Source: DATLLN01 sp963809205 (GTDB lineage: Bacteria > Actinomycetota > Thermoleophilia > Gaiellales > JAICJC01). From it: 64,000 nt of DNA. Positions within the stretch are counted from its first letter, which is position 1. Each line of letters begins with the position of its first letter. The stretch spans positions 434,001-498,000 of the forward strand of contig CAWEIS010000028.1 of NCBI GenBank assembly GCA_963809205.1. The letters run 5' to 3'. Position numbers and translations under genes: made by a program. Below are positions 36,182-44,601 of this stretch, in pieces. The notes beneath the pieces were generated by a model. It searched no databases and was not told the origin of the DNA. It saw only the letters and a program-made list of their open reading frames with translations.

Positions 36182-36187
36182 TACGTT
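36182..36187 (+). promoter_or_regulatory. -10 box TACGTT of the RAYT gene
   Basis: TACGTT lies 6 bases before the GTG at 36194, the same arrangement as host genes, so the transposase is probably transcribed leaderless by the normal sigma factor. Confidence 0.5.
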
Positions 36188-36193
36188 GAGACG

Positions 36194-36757
36194 GTGCCTA
36201 GACCACCGAGACCCCAGATCGCCGATGCCATCTGCCACCTGACGATGCGCGGCAACAGCCGGCAGCTCATCTACCTGACCGACATCGACCGCGGGACGTT
36301 CATGGAGCTGCTCCGCCGGACGATCATCCGGCACGGCTGGGAGCTCCACGGCTACTGCCTGATGGACAACCACTTCCACCTGCTCGTGCAGACGGCCGAG
36401 CCGACGATCTCCACCGGCATGTGCTATCTGAACTCGCTCTACGCGAGGAGGTTCAACAACCGGCACGGCCTCCGCGGCCATCTCTTCGAGCGACGGTTCC
36501 ACTCGGAGATCGTCAAGGCCGATGAGCACCTGCGCGAACTGGTGCGCTACCTCGCACTGAACCCGGTGCGTGCGGGGCTGTGCGTCTCGCCGGCGGAATG
36601 GCGATGGTCGAGCTATCGGTCGATGGTCGGCCTCGAACCGGCTCCCGACTTTCTCAATGCGGATCTGCTGCGAGCACAGTTCTCGTCGGTGGCGGAACTG
36701 GAGCGGTTCGTCCTGGACGGACTCAAGCCGCTGCCCTCGCCCATCCCCTGGGTCTGA
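36194..36757 (+). CDS. REP-associated tyrosine transposase (RAYT, Y1/HUH family)
   Basis: A 187-residue single-strand DNA transposase. The HUH motif is HFH (residues 60-62) in YCLMDNHFHLLVQT, and the expected nucleophile is Tyr119 in LVRYLALNPVRAG, followed by GLCVSPAEWRWSSY. These are the diagnostic RAYT blocks, with no frameshift, so the enzyme looks active. Known relatives cut single-stranded REP palindromes and are domesticated rather than flanked by insertion-sequence ends. Here it sits between inverted arrays of a 12-base palindrome, with similar arrays near 53.5 kb, a strong case for enzyme and substrate together. Confidence 0.93.
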   Translation: MPRPPRPQIADAICHLTMRGNSRQLIYLTDIDRGTFMELLRRTIIRHGWELHGYCLMDNHFHLLVQTAEPTISTGMCYLNSLYARRFNNRHGLRGHLFERRFHSEIVKADEHLRELVRYLALNPVRAGLCVSPAEWRWSSYRSMVGLEPAPDFLNADLLRAQFSSVAELERFVLDGLKPLPSPIPWV

Positions 36758-36777
36758 GCGCGAGGGCGGCAGCGGGC

Positions 36778-36843
36778 GGCACCCGCCAACCGTCGGGTGC
36801 CCGGCACGGCGCCCGGCACCGAGCCCGGCACGGTGCCCGGCAC
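36778..36843. repeat. Hairpin and 12-base palindrome array, right of RAYT
   Basis: GGCACCCG (36778) and CGGGTGCC (36794) form an 8-bp stem. It runs into four exact-period 12-base units at 36796-36843: GGTGCCCGGCAC, GGCGCCCGGCAC, CGAGCCCGGCAC, GGTGCCCGGCAC. The central base is C, so the array faces opposite to the left array. The remaining 100 bases to the M20 gene are GC-rich with a direct repeat AGCGGTC; no gene is seen. Confidence 0.82.
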
Positions 36844-36947
36844 CCACCGGCGACACGTCGCCCCAACCCCGAGCCCGGGCGCGGGCCGCGAGCGCGCAGG
36901 CCGCGGGCGGCCGCCGTGGCCAGCGGTCAGCGGTCAGCGCTCCATGT

Positions 36948-38075
36948 CTAGCTGCAGAACGAAGCGGAGACGTCGATCAGCGCACGGGCCACGCGATCGA
37001 GCTGCGCGAGGTCGACCCACTCGACGTCCGCGTGGGCCCCGGCACCGCCGGGACCGCAGATGACGGTGGGGATCCCCGAGTCCGCGATGATCGCCGAGTC
37101 CGCCCAGTAGGGCACACCGATCACCTCGGCACCGCCGCCGAGGGCAGCATCCAACGCCTGCACGACCTCCGCATCGCGCGGCGTCTCCAGCCACGGCCGC
37201 ACCAACGTCGTCCGCGTCCCCGCCTCGAAGGTCGGATCGTCCTCCACGATCGCGTCGAGGATCGCGGCCAGCTCAGCCTCGACCACCTCTCGCGTCTCGC
37301 CAGGCAACGTGCGTCGCTCCAGCTGGAGCAGGCAGCGGTCGGGGTACGTCGACAGCTCGCGGCCCCCCTCGATCAGCGACGCATGCACCGAGCCATTGCC
37401 CAGCAGCGGATGCGGCTCGCCTGCCGCGAGCTCGGCAGCCAGTGCGTCGATGCCGACGAGCACGCGGCCCATCCGCGCGATCGCGTCGACGCCGTCTTCC
37501 GGTCGTGAGCCGTGCGCCGCGACGCCGCGCACCTCGATCTCGTGCCACGAGAAGCCCTTGTGCGCCACCGCCAGGCACACCTCCTCGCCCGTCGGCTCGG
37601 TAACGATCGCCGCGTCGGCCGTCCAGCCGCGCACCAGCGCCTGCGCGCCGATGCTGGCGAACTCCTCGTCGCACACGGCGGACACGATCACGTCGCCGGC
37701 CCGCGGAGACCGCGCCGCCTCGGCGCCGGCCCACATGATCGCCGCCAGGCCGGCCTTCATGTCGTAGGCGCCGCGGCCATACATCCGGCCGCCCTCGACG
37801 CGCCCGACCAGCGGCCGCTCGGCGCCCGCCATCGCCACCGTATCCATGTGCGCGTTCAGCAGCAGCGACCGCCCGCCGCCGGTGCCGCGCGCCACCGCGA
37901 CCACGTTCGGCCGCCTCGGCGCCACGTCCTCGATGTGCACCTCGAGCCCCTCCGCCTGCAGCCACGCGGCGACGAACCGCGCGATCGCCGCCTCGCCGGC
38001 GCCGCCCGGCACGAGGCTCGGGTTCACGGAGTCGATCGCGACCAGATCGGCCAGCAGCTCGTGCAACTCATCCAC
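36948..38075 (-). CDS. M20 peptidase, ArgE/DapE-type deacylase
   Basis: A 375-residue di-zinc amidohydrolase. Metal-ligand motifs in order are LLNAHMDTVAMAG, MYGRGAYDMKAGLA, SAVCDEEFASIG (catalytic Glu), IVTEPTGEEVCLA and, at the C-terminus, GAGAHADVEWVDL. The dimerisation domain includes HGSRPEDGVDAIARM. Likely substrates are N-acyl amino acids. It ends just outside the RAYT right-hand repeats, in convergent orientation. Confidence 0.88.
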   Translation of the reverse strand: MDELHELLADLVAIDSVNPSLVPGGAGEAAIARFVAAWLQAEGLEVHIEDVAPRRPNVVAVARGTGGGRSLLLNAHMDTVAMAGAERPLVGRVEGGRMYGRGAYDMKAGLAAIMWAGAEAARSPRAGDVIVSAVCDEEFASIGAQALVRGWTADAAIVTEPTGEEVCLAVAHKGFSWHEIEVRGVAAHGSRPEDGVDAIARMGRVLVGIDALAAELAAGEPHPLLGNGSVHASLIEGGRELSTYPDRCLLQLERRTLPGETREVVEAELAAILDAIVEDDPTFEAGTRTTLVRPWLETPRDAEVVQALDAALGGGAEVIGVPYWADSAIIADSGIPTVICGPGGAGAHADVEWVDLAQLDRVARALIDVSASFCS

Positions 38076-38087
38076 GCCGGGGCGACG

Positions 38088-39338
38088 TTATCGCACCGAC
38101 GCTGCGTAGGCGTGCGCCTCCGCGACCACCTGGTCGAACGACACGCCGAGCCCCCGCTGGAAGGCCTCGCGCACCTGCGCCTCGCTGTAGTCGTACCCGG
38201 TCACGCCCATCGCCGTGAACGCGTTCGCCAGGCGCTCGAGGCCCGCCGGCCCGCCGTGGCGCTGGAGGATTACGGTGACCATCATCTGCGCGTCCTCGTA
38301 GCACGCCTCCACGGCCTGCGGGGTCTTGATCCCCCAATCGCTGGCGCGCCGCCGCCAGATCTCGATGCTCGGAAACCGCCCGCTCGCGTACAGCGGCTTG
38401 ATGTAGAGCAGGGGCATCGAATACCCGATCGAGTGGAGGAACAGCTGCTGGTGGTACATCGCCAGCCCCTCGGCCATGCTGTGCGGCGACCGGCCGAGCA
38501 TCGTCCAGCTGGCGACGTGCGTCAGCTCGTGCGCGATCGTGCCGTCTCGCTCCACCGGCCCGCCGGCGCTCCACCCCGGCCACTCGATGTACGACACGCC
38601 GTCAAGCACGAACCCGTCCGGCACCTCCGTGCGGAACGACTTGATGCCGGACAGCTGCTCGCCCTGTTTCTCGTCGCGCACTAGGAAGATCACCGGATGA
38701 TGCGCCGCCAGGTTGCGCGCATAGGCCTTGTCGAGCGCCGGCACCACGTCGTCGGCGTCCGACAGGATCTGCCGCGCCGCCTCGTTCGCCTCGAGCTCCT
38801 CGTAGATCACGCTCGAATGCTTTCCCGACAACACAGCCGGCTCGGGGAACAGCGACAGGCCCTGCTGCTTGACCTTGACGCCCCTGCGGGTCGTCGCGTC
38901 GGCGATCACCCGCCAGCCCTCGCGGGCGTGCGCGGCGATGATCATCCTCCGCCCCAGCTCGACCCACTGCGACAGCGGCTGCGGCCTGAGCCGCGCGCGC
39001 ATCCTGACGAGCACCCCGACGGCACCCGGCTGCTTGACCTTGTACAGCGTCGCCGTGGTGTGCAGCTGGCCGATCGGCAGCCGCGCGAACCATGTCCGCA
39101 GGGCCGACAGCGACGGCTCGTCGTAGCCGGCCGCATCCGGCCCGGCGAGCTGCTGCGCGACCAGCGGCTTGTCCATGGCCAGCGCCCGGAGGTACTTCGT
39201 GACCTCGGGCTTGGCCGCGGCGAACCGCGCCTTGGGGGTCATCGCCAGCGCCGGGTCGGGCGTGGAGGGCGCAGCCTTGCCACCGCCGGCGCACCCGGCC
39301 GCGAGCAGAGCGAAGACGACGAGCGGCACACGGCGCAT
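38088..39338 (-). CDS. Lipoprotein with gluzincin-type zinc protease motif
   Basis: A 416-residue protein. The signal peptide RRVPLVVFALLAAGCAGG has a lipobox AAGC. A helical NTF2-like region (residues 40-170) precedes a peptidase-like domain. TIAHELTHVASW (HExxH near 271) and SMAEGLAMYH (third ligand Glu near 289) match the gluzincin arrangement. It probably sits on the outer face of the membrane. Thirteen bases separate it from the M20 gene downstream. Substrate unknown. Confidence 0.8.
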   Translation of the reverse strand: MRRVPLVVFALLAAGCAGGGKAAPSTPDPALAMTPKARFAAAKPEVTKYLRALAMDKPLVAQQLAGPDAAGYDEPSLSALRTWFARLPIGQLHTTATLYKVKQPGAVGVLVRMRARLRPQPLSQWVELGRRMIIAAHAREGWRVIADATTRRGVKVKQQGLSLFPEPAVLSGKHSSVIYEELEANEAARQILSDADDVVPALDKAYARNLAAHHPVIFLVRDEKQGEQLSGIKSFRTEVPDGFVLDGVSYIEWPGWSAGGPVERDGTIAHELTHVASWTMLGRSPHSMAEGLAMYHQQLFLHSIGYSMPLLYIKPLYASGRFPSIEIWRRRASDWGIKTPQAVEACYEDAQMMVTVILQRHGGPAGLERLANAFTAMGVTGYDYSEAQVREAFQRGLGVSFDQVVAEAHAYAASVR

Positions 39339-39368
39339 GCCCCCGATATCGGCCCGAGGGCCGCGTTC

Positions 39369-39890
39369 CTACAGCTGGAATTCCTCGGCGTAGCTCGTCG
39401 ACCGGCGGGCGATCCGCCCGTCGTCGCCCACGTCGTAGAACCCCATCCGCCACAGCGGCGGCGAGTACAGGTGCAGCGACACCGCGGGCGTCTCGCCGAT
39501 GTGGCGCACGTCGTGGATCCGGGACGAGTCGAACCGGAATCCGCCGCCGGCGCTGTACCCGACCGTCTCGACGCCCGAGCCAAACACCAGCCGGTCCTCC
39601 GCCAGCTCGCCCTCGATCACACGCACCGCGCCACCCGACAGGTCGTGGTCGTGCAGCCCCGTCTGCTGGGCGCCCGACCAGCAGATCAGCCAGACGTCCA
39701 GATGATGGTCGCGGTGGATCTCGGTGTAGATCCGCTCCTCGGCGTTGTGCTGCACAAACCCGCGCCACAGCTCGGGGTGCCCGGCCAGGGCCTCGGCGAG
39801 AGTGGCGAGCTCGTCCGGGTCGAGATTGCGGTCCTCGGTCAGCCGCGCACGCATGTACTCGCGCACCTCTCCGAGCCCGCCGTCGGTCAT
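39369..39890 (-). CDS. Cysteine dioxygenase-type cupin
   Basis: A 173-residue thiol dioxygenase-like cupin. The iron ligands are expected in TGLHDHDLSGGAVRVIEGEL (H-x-H) and RIHDVRHIGETP. VWLICWSGAQQ precedes the first motif, and SLHLYSPPLWRMGFYDV matches the CDO C-terminal core. These enzymes oxidise cysteine or related thiols to sulfinic acids. The ATG overlaps the amidohydrolase stop (ATGA), so both probably act in one catabolic route. Confidence 0.85.
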   Translation of the reverse strand: MTDGGLGEVREYMRARLTEDRNLDPDELATLAEALAGHPELWRGFVQHNAEERIYTEIHRDHHLDVWLICWSGAQQTGLHDHDLSGGAVRVIEGELAEDRLVFGSGVETVGYSAGGGFRFDSSRIHDVRHIGETPAVSLHLYSPPLWRMGFYDVGDDGRIARRSTSYAEEFQL

Positions 39891-40837
39891 CGTCGTCCTC
39901 CTTCCTGCCATCCCAGGGCTCGCGCCGTATTGCGCTCGAGCACCGCCTCCGCGACGGGCTCGCCCATCTCCTCCAGCGTCCGCAGCAGCTCCGCGCCGGG
40001 GACGACCGGGTAATCGGTGCCGAACACGACCTGATCCAGCCCGTACGTCGCGAACGCCAGGTCGAGGGCGTTGCGCCGACAGGTCGCCGCGTCGAAGAAC
40101 ACGTTGGTGTCGATCTCGCCCGGCTCGCCGCTGAACGTGCGATACCGCTCCTCGAGGAACGGCGCGCCGCCGGCCATGATCGTGAACACCACCCGCAGCC
40201 CGGGGTGCCGAGCCGCGCCGACCATCCGCCACGTGAAGAACGCGCGCATCATCAGCCCCGGGTAGACCGCCAGGTTGCGCCACCACCAGACGACGTCCGG
40301 CTCCTCGCCGTAGGGCGGCGTCCAGGGTGCCGGCCCGGGATGGACGAACAGCGGCGCGCCGGTCTCGGCGAGCGCGTCCAGCAGATCGCGGCAGCGGTCG
40401 AGCCCGCGGTCGGAGGCCAGCGCCTCGCTGGCGATCGACACGCCGGCGAAGCCGTCGCGGATCAGCCCGGCGACCGAGCCCGCCCCGGCGTCCGACGCGT
40501 CGAGCGGCACGGCGGCGAACGCGGCCAACCTGCCGCCGGCCCGGCCCACGGCGTCCGCGACGCCCTCGTGGTAGGCGTCGAGCAGCGGCGCCGCCTCGGC
40601 CGCCGGCAGCGCCTCGATCCCGACCGGCGTCGACAGCGAGACGACCGCGCGGTCGATCGCGACCTCGTCCAGCGCCGCGATCCGGGCGTCGACCCGCTGC
40701 GACGCCAGATCCAGCCCGAACGGCTTCTCGTGGACAACGCGAACCACGTCGCCGTCCAGACAGGGCGGCTCGGAGCGTCGCCGCAAGGCCTCGACGAGCG
40801 AGTCAGGCCAGAGGTGCTGATGAAGATCGATGCGCAT
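39887..40837 (-). CDS. Amidohydrolase 2 family (ACMSD-like) metal hydrolase
   Basis: A 316-residue TIM-barrel amidohydrolase. The metal motif is DLHQHLWP (HxH) at the N-terminus, then APLFVHPGPAPWTPP, VVFTIMAGGAPFLEER and QVVFGTDYPVVPG with the catalytic Asp. Relatives decarboxylate or hydrolyse ring-cleavage products. It is translationally coupled to the cysteine dioxygenase and divergent from a LacI-type regulator 35 bases away, the likely regulator of the pair. Confidence 0.87.
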   Translation of the reverse strand: MRIDLHQHLWPDSLVEALRRRSEPPCLDGDVVRVVHEKPFGLDLASQRVDARIAALDEVAIDRAVVSLSTPVGIEALPAAEAAPLLDAYHEGVADAVGRAGGRLAAFAAVPLDASDAGAGSVAGLIRDGFAGVSIASEALASDRGLDRCRDLLDALAETGAPLFVHPGPAPWTPPYGEEPDVVWWWRNLAVYPGLMMRAFFTWRMVGAARHPGLRVVFTIMAGGAPFLEERYRTFSGEPGEIDTNVFFDAATCRRNALDLAFATYGLDQVVFGTDYPVVPGAELLRTLEEMGEPVAEAVLERNTARALGWQEGGRR

Positions 40838-40842
40838 ACAGG

Positions 40843-40866
40843 AAACGGTGGTGAATCGTTTAACAT
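40843..40866. promoter_or_regulatory. LacI-type operator overlapping the regulator's -10 box
   Basis: AAACG-N9-CGTTT (40843-47 and 40857-61), with a second CG-centred dyad TGAATCGTTTAA at 40852-40863, fills the 35-base divergent gap. The CG centre is typical of LacI-family sites. TAACAT at 40861-40866 is the -10 box, 6 bases before the GTG of the regulator, so autorepression is expected. Confidence 0.5.
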
Positions 40867-40872
40867 GCCATT

Positions 40873-41829
40873 GTGACGAACCGATCGGATCGACGCAAGC
40901 GGCCGACCATGCGGGAGCTCTCGGAGATCACCGGCCTGTCCACCGCCGCCGTCTCCTACGCCCTGCGCGGCGAGCGCGTCTCGGCGCAGACGGCCGCCCG
41001 GGTGCGACGCGAGGCCGACCGCATCGGCTTCCGCAGCGACCCGGTGGCCCGCGCCCTGCGCGGCGGCCGCACAGGCACCGTCGGCGTCGTCGGCGGCAGC
41101 CTCGCCGACTACTGGCACCAGGAGTTCATCTCGCACCTCGGCCGCGCGCTGCGCGCCAACGACCTGCAGCTGCTGCTGGCGGACGCGGACGGCGACCCGG
41201 CGGCGGAGCTGGCGCTCGCCCGGGAGCTCGCCGACCGCCGCGTCGACGGGCTGGTGGTGCTACCGCTCGACCCGTCGGCCGCCGGCTGGCGGCGGATCGC
41301 CCGCGAGACGCCGACGGTGTCCGTGAACGAGTCCCTCCCCCGCCCGGCGCGCTCGATCCGCTTCGCGTCGGCAGCCGGGATCGCCCTCGCCCTCGGCCAC
41401 CTGCACGGCCGCGGACACACCGAGATCTCGGTGCTCGGCGGCGGCCCGCACGTCATCCCCCGGCGCGCCGGTGTCCGCCGCACCCGCTGCGGCCCATCAC
41501 CGGCCGAGGCGCAGCGCGCTGCGGCGCAGATCCTGACCGCGAAGACACGCCGGCCGACGGCCGTGTTTGCGCTCTCGGACTCGATCGCCTACGGCGTCTA
41601 CGCGGCCGCGCGCGAGCTACGCCTGGCGATCCCCGGCCAGGTCGCCGTGGTCGGCTTCGACGACCATCCGGTGTCCCGGCTGCTCGACCCGCCGCTGACC
41701 GCCGTCGGCTGGGACACGCGTGCGGCGGCCGTCGCAGCGGCTGAGATGATCGCCGCTGCGGTGGCCGGCGACAAGCCCGCGGCGGAGGTCGTGATCAACC
41801 CCGTGCTGATAGTCCGCAGCTCGACCTAG
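40873..41829 (+). CDS. LacI-family transcriptional regulator
   Basis: A 318-residue repressor. The N-terminal helix-turn-helix is MRELSEITGLSTAAVSYALRG with hinge region ARALRGGRTG, followed by a periplasmic-binding-like effector domain (DGLVVLPLDPSAAGW, ALSDSIAYGVYAAAREL, VAVVGFDDHPVSRLLDPPLT). It is divergent from the amidohydrolase-cysteine dioxygenase operon. Its stop overlaps that of the convergent oxidoreductase by three bases. Confidence 0.92.
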   Translation: MTNRSDRRKRPTMRELSEITGLSTAAVSYALRGERVSAQTAARVRREADRIGFRSDPVARALRGGRTGTVGVVGGSLADYWHQEFISHLGRALRANDLQLLLADADGDPAAELALARELADRRVDGLVVLPLDPSAAGWRRIARETPTVSVNESLPRPARSIRFASAAGIALALGHLHGRGHTEISVLGGGPHVIPRRAGVRRTRCGPSPAEAQRAAAQILTAKTRRPTAVFALSDSIAYGVYAAARELRLAIPGQVAVVGFDDHPVSRLLDPPLTAVGWDTRAAAVAAAEMIAAAVAGDKPAAEVVINPVLIVRSST

Positions 41830-42773
41830 GCGAACCGCAGCAGCACCTTGCCGAACTTTCCGGGCGCGGCCAGGTGATCGAACGCCGCCGCCGCGTCCGC
41901 GGCCGGGAAGACGCGGTCGATCGGCGGCGCGACCCGGCCCGCGGCGAGCAGCGGGACGACGCCCCGCGCGAACGCCTGCACCGCCGCGCCCTTCTCCTCC
42001 ATCGGCCGGGCACGCAGCACGGTGCCCATCAGCGACGCGCGCTTGCCCATCAGCGCGCGCAGCGACATGTCGAACTCCGCGCCGGCGCCCGTGCCGACGA
42101 CGATGATCCGGCCCCTGGTCGTCAGCGCCCGAAGGTCGCCGGGCAGGTTCGGCGCACCGACCAGCTCGACCACGACGTCCGCCTGGCCGTCCACGTCGTC
42201 CAGCGCCGCCGGGTCGGCGCCCATCGCCGCCAGCCGCTCGCGGGCGGCCTCGCTGCGCGCGTTGGCGAGCACCCGCGCGCCCGCCGCCAGGCCGAGCTGG
42301 ACAGCGGCCGTGCCGACGCCCCCGCTGGCGCCGTTGACCAGCAGCGTCTCGCCGGTGACCAGGCCGGCGCGGGTGAACATCGCGTCGTGCGCGGTGATGA
42401 ACGCCTCGGGAATCGCGGCCGCCTGCTCGTCCGAGAGCCGGTCGGGGACGCGCGCTACGTGCCGCTCGTGCACGGCGACGCGGTCGGCCAGGCCTCCGCC
42501 GCCGACGATCCCGAACACGCGGTCGCCGACCTGCCAGCCGAGCACCGCGGAGCCGGTCGCGACCACCGTCCCACCCACCTCGAGCCCGGGTACGTCGGCG
42601 ACCGCGCCGGGCGGCGCCGGGTAGTGGCCGGCGCGCTGCATCAGATCCGCCGGGTTGAGCCCTGCATGCGACGCGGCGACCACGATCTCGTTCGACTCGG
42701 GCACCGGATCGGGGCGTTCATCGAGCCGCATCACCTCGGGGCCGCCCGCTCCCGTGAACACGATGGCGCGCAT
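41826..42773 (-). CDS. Quinone oxidoreductase-like MDR-family enzyme
   Basis: A 315-residue NADPH-dependent zeta-crystallin/quinone reductase type. There are no zinc-ligand cysteines. Motifs are HAGLNPADLMQRAGHYP, PGLEVGGTVVATG and LVNGASGGVGTAAVQLGLAAGA (NADPH loop). The C-terminus IDRVFPAADAAAAFDHLAA is typical. It has its own leaderless promoter. Substrates are usually quinones or enones. Confidence 0.9.
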   Translation of the reverse strand: MRAIVFTGAGGPEVMRLDERPDPVPESNEIVVAASHAGLNPADLMQRAGHYPAPPGAVADVPGLEVGGTVVATGSAVLGWQVGDRVFGIVGGGGLADRVAVHERHVARVPDRLSDEQAAAIPEAFITAHDAMFTRAGLVTGETLLVNGASGGVGTAAVQLGLAAGARVLANARSEAARERLAAMGADPAALDDVDGQADVVVELVGAPNLPGDLRALTTRGRIIVVGTGAGAEFDMSLRALMGKRASLMGTVLRARPMEEKGAAVQAFARGVVPLLAAGRVAPPIDRVFPAADAAAAFDHLAAPGKFGKVLLRFA

Positions 42774-42779
42774 CGGCGC

Positions 42780-42785
42780 AGCCTA
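42780..42785 (-). promoter_or_regulatory. -10 box TAGGCT of the oxidoreductase gene
   Basis: TAGGCT is 6 bases from the ATG at 42773 on the minus strand. Confidence 0.5.
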
Positions 42786-42794
42786 CCGGCGCAT

Positions 42795-42824
42795 TTGGGC
42801 TTGCGCCGAGCTCCGGTGTACAGT
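42795..42824 (+). promoter_or_regulatory. Promoter of the nine-gene importer/Fae operon
   Basis: TTGGGC (42795-42800), an 18-base spacer, then TACAGT (42819-42824). Unlike most genes here, the first gene has a leader and a strong ribosome site, AGGAGG at 42863-42868, 4 bases before its ATG. Confidence 0.45.
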
Positions 42825-42872
42825 CTGTCCCCCTGTCAAGGGTCAACGCATGCCGGAAAACCAGGAGGAGCG

Positions 42873-44546
42873 ATGGACGACATCAGGCGTCAGCGCACTG
42901 AGCTCGAAAACCATCTGATCGACGAGCTGATCTCGGGACGGCTCACCCGCCGCGAGTTCGTCCGCCGCGGCACGGTGATGGGTATGTCCATCCCGCTGCT
43001 CGGCGCGATCGTCGCCGCGTGCGGCGGCGCCAACAGCACCGGCAGCTCGGCGGCCAGCGGCGGCAGCTCGGGCTCCGCGTCCGTCAAGCCCGGCGGCACG
43101 GTGCGCGCTGCGATCGTCGTTCCCACGGGAGCGATCAACCCGGTCACCGTGGGCGATCAGGGAGGACTCTGCATGCTCGGCCAGGTCGGCGAATTCCTCT
43201 GCGTCGCCAACCCGAACACGTTAGAGCTGGAGCCGGTGCTGGCGGACAGCTGGACGGCCAACTCGGACTCGTCGGAATGGACGTTCAAGCTGAAGTCCGG
43301 CGTCACGTTCCATGACGGCTCGCCGCTGGTGGCTGACGACGTCGTCTACACGATGGATCTGCTCTCTGACTCGAAGGGCACATCGCAGGCGCTGTCGGTG
43401 TTCCTCGGGGTGCTCAACAAGGGTGGCACAACCGCCGTCGACGACCACACCGTCAAGTTCACCCTCGAGGCGGCCAACGGCAACTTCCCGTATCTCGTCT
43501 CACGAGACAACTACAACGCCATCATCATCAAGGCGGGCAGCGACCCCAAGGACTTCGAGAAGACGTTCCCGGGCACCGGCCCATTCAAGCTCGACAAGTA
43601 CACCCCCAAGGTGGGCGCCTCGTTCGTCCGCAACGACGACTACTGGGGCACCAAGGCCAACCCGGACCGCATCGAGTTCACGTTCTACGACGACGAAGGC
43701 CCGCAGATCCTCGCCCTCCAGGGCAAGCAGGTCGACGTCGTCGGCCAGATCTCCGTCTCCGGCGGCCGGGCGATCCTCAACGACAGCAGCTACGTCATCC
43801 TCGACATCCCGTCGACCGCGCACCGCCAGGTGCACATGCGGAACGACAAGGAGCCCTTCACCGACAAGCGCGTTCGCCAGGCGATCGCGCTGTCGCTCGA
43901 CCGGCCGGCGATCATCCAGCAGCTGTTCGAGGGCAAGGCGAAGGTGGGCAACGACAGCCCGTTTGCGAGCGTCTATCCGTCGACCGACCCCTCCGTGCCG
44001 CAGCGCACGCAGAACGTCGACCAGGCGAAGCAGCTGCTCTCGGACGTCGCACTCTCGAACCCGTCCGTCAAGATGAACACGGAGAAGGCATTCGAGATCC
44101 CGGACTACGCAGTGCTGATCCAGAACTCGGCGAAGGCGATCGGGTTCACGATCGACATCCTTCAGCAGAGCGCCACGCAGTACTACGGCGACTTCACCTT
44201 CGGCGGATCGCCGTGGCTGGACTCGACGATGGGCATCACGGACTACGGCCACCGCAGCGTGCCCAACGTGATCCTGGGTGCGCCGCTGCTGTCCGACGGC
44301 ACGTGGAACTCGGCGCACTTCAAGAACACGACCTACGACAGCCTGGTCAAGCAGTACAACGCAGCGTCCGACGTCCAGAGCCAGCAGGGCGTCGCCAAGC
44401 AGATCCAGGAGCTGCTGCTGGACGAGACGCCGGTGATCTTCGCGTACTTCTACGACTATCTCGGCGCCACCGCCGGGAATGTCGGCGGCGTCGTGATCAC
44501 GCCCATCGGCCACGTCCAGCTGGAGGGCGCCGGCTTCACCTCCTGA
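42873..44546 (+). CDS. Family 5 (peptide/opine-type) ABC substrate-binding lipoprotein
   Basis: A 557-residue binding protein. The N-terminus has a Tat-like signal, LTRREFVRRGTVMG, then a hydrophobic stretch ending in the lipobox IVAAC, so it is probably exported folded and lipid-anchored. Family 5 blocks are VLADSWTANSDSSEWTFKLK, GVTFHDGSPLVADDVVYTMD, GTGPFKLDKYTP and KRVRQAIALSLDRPAIIQQ. Relatives bind oligopeptides, opines, glycosides or nickel. It begins an operon with two permeases, a double ATPase and five enzymes, so the ligand is presumably their substrate. Confidence 0.93.
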   Translation: MDDIRRQRTELENHLIDELISGRLTRREFVRRGTVMGMSIPLLGAIVAACGGANSTGSSAASGGSSGSASVKPGGTVRAAIVVPTGAINPVTVGDQGGLCMLGQVGEFLCVANPNTLELEPVLADSWTANSDSSEWTFKLKSGVTFHDGSPLVADDVVYTMDLLSDSKGTSQALSVFLGVLNKGGTTAVDDHTVKFTLEAANGNFPYLVSRDNYNAIIIKAGSDPKDFEKTFPGTGPFKLDKYTPKVGASFVRNDDYWGTKANPDRIEFTFYDDEGPQILALQGKQVDVVGQISVSGGRAILNDSSYVILDIPSTAHRQVHMRNDKEPFTDKRVRQAIALSLDRPAIIQQLFEGKAKVGNDSPFASVYPSTDPSVPQRTQNVDQAKQLLSDVALSNPSVKMNTEKAFEIPDYAVLIQNSAKAIGFTIDILQQSATQYYGDFTFGGSPWLDSTMGITDYGHRSVPNVILGAPLLSDGTWNSAHFKNTTYDSLVKQYNAASDVQSQQGVAKQIQELLLDETPVIFAYFYDYLGATAGNVGGVVITPIGHVQLEGAGFTS

Positions 44547-44555
44547 CGACTCACC

Positions 44556-44584
44556 CCCGCCGCCGGCTCGGCGCCGGCGGCGGG
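44556..44584 (+). other. Perfect 12-bp intra-operon hairpin
   Basis: CCCGCCGCCGGC, loop TCGGC, GCCGGCGGCGGG lies in the only sizeable gap of the operon, 10 bases after the binding-protein stop. It has no T-run. Such hairpins protect binding-protein mRNA from 3' exonucleases and lower expression of downstream permease genes; that role is inferred here. Confidence 0.65.
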
Positions 44585-44601
44585 ACGAGCCGCCGCCCAC
44601 G

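Noticed and set aside
36052..36843. CRISPR array
   Set aside because: The 12-base units are contiguous with no spacers, and no cas gene is present.
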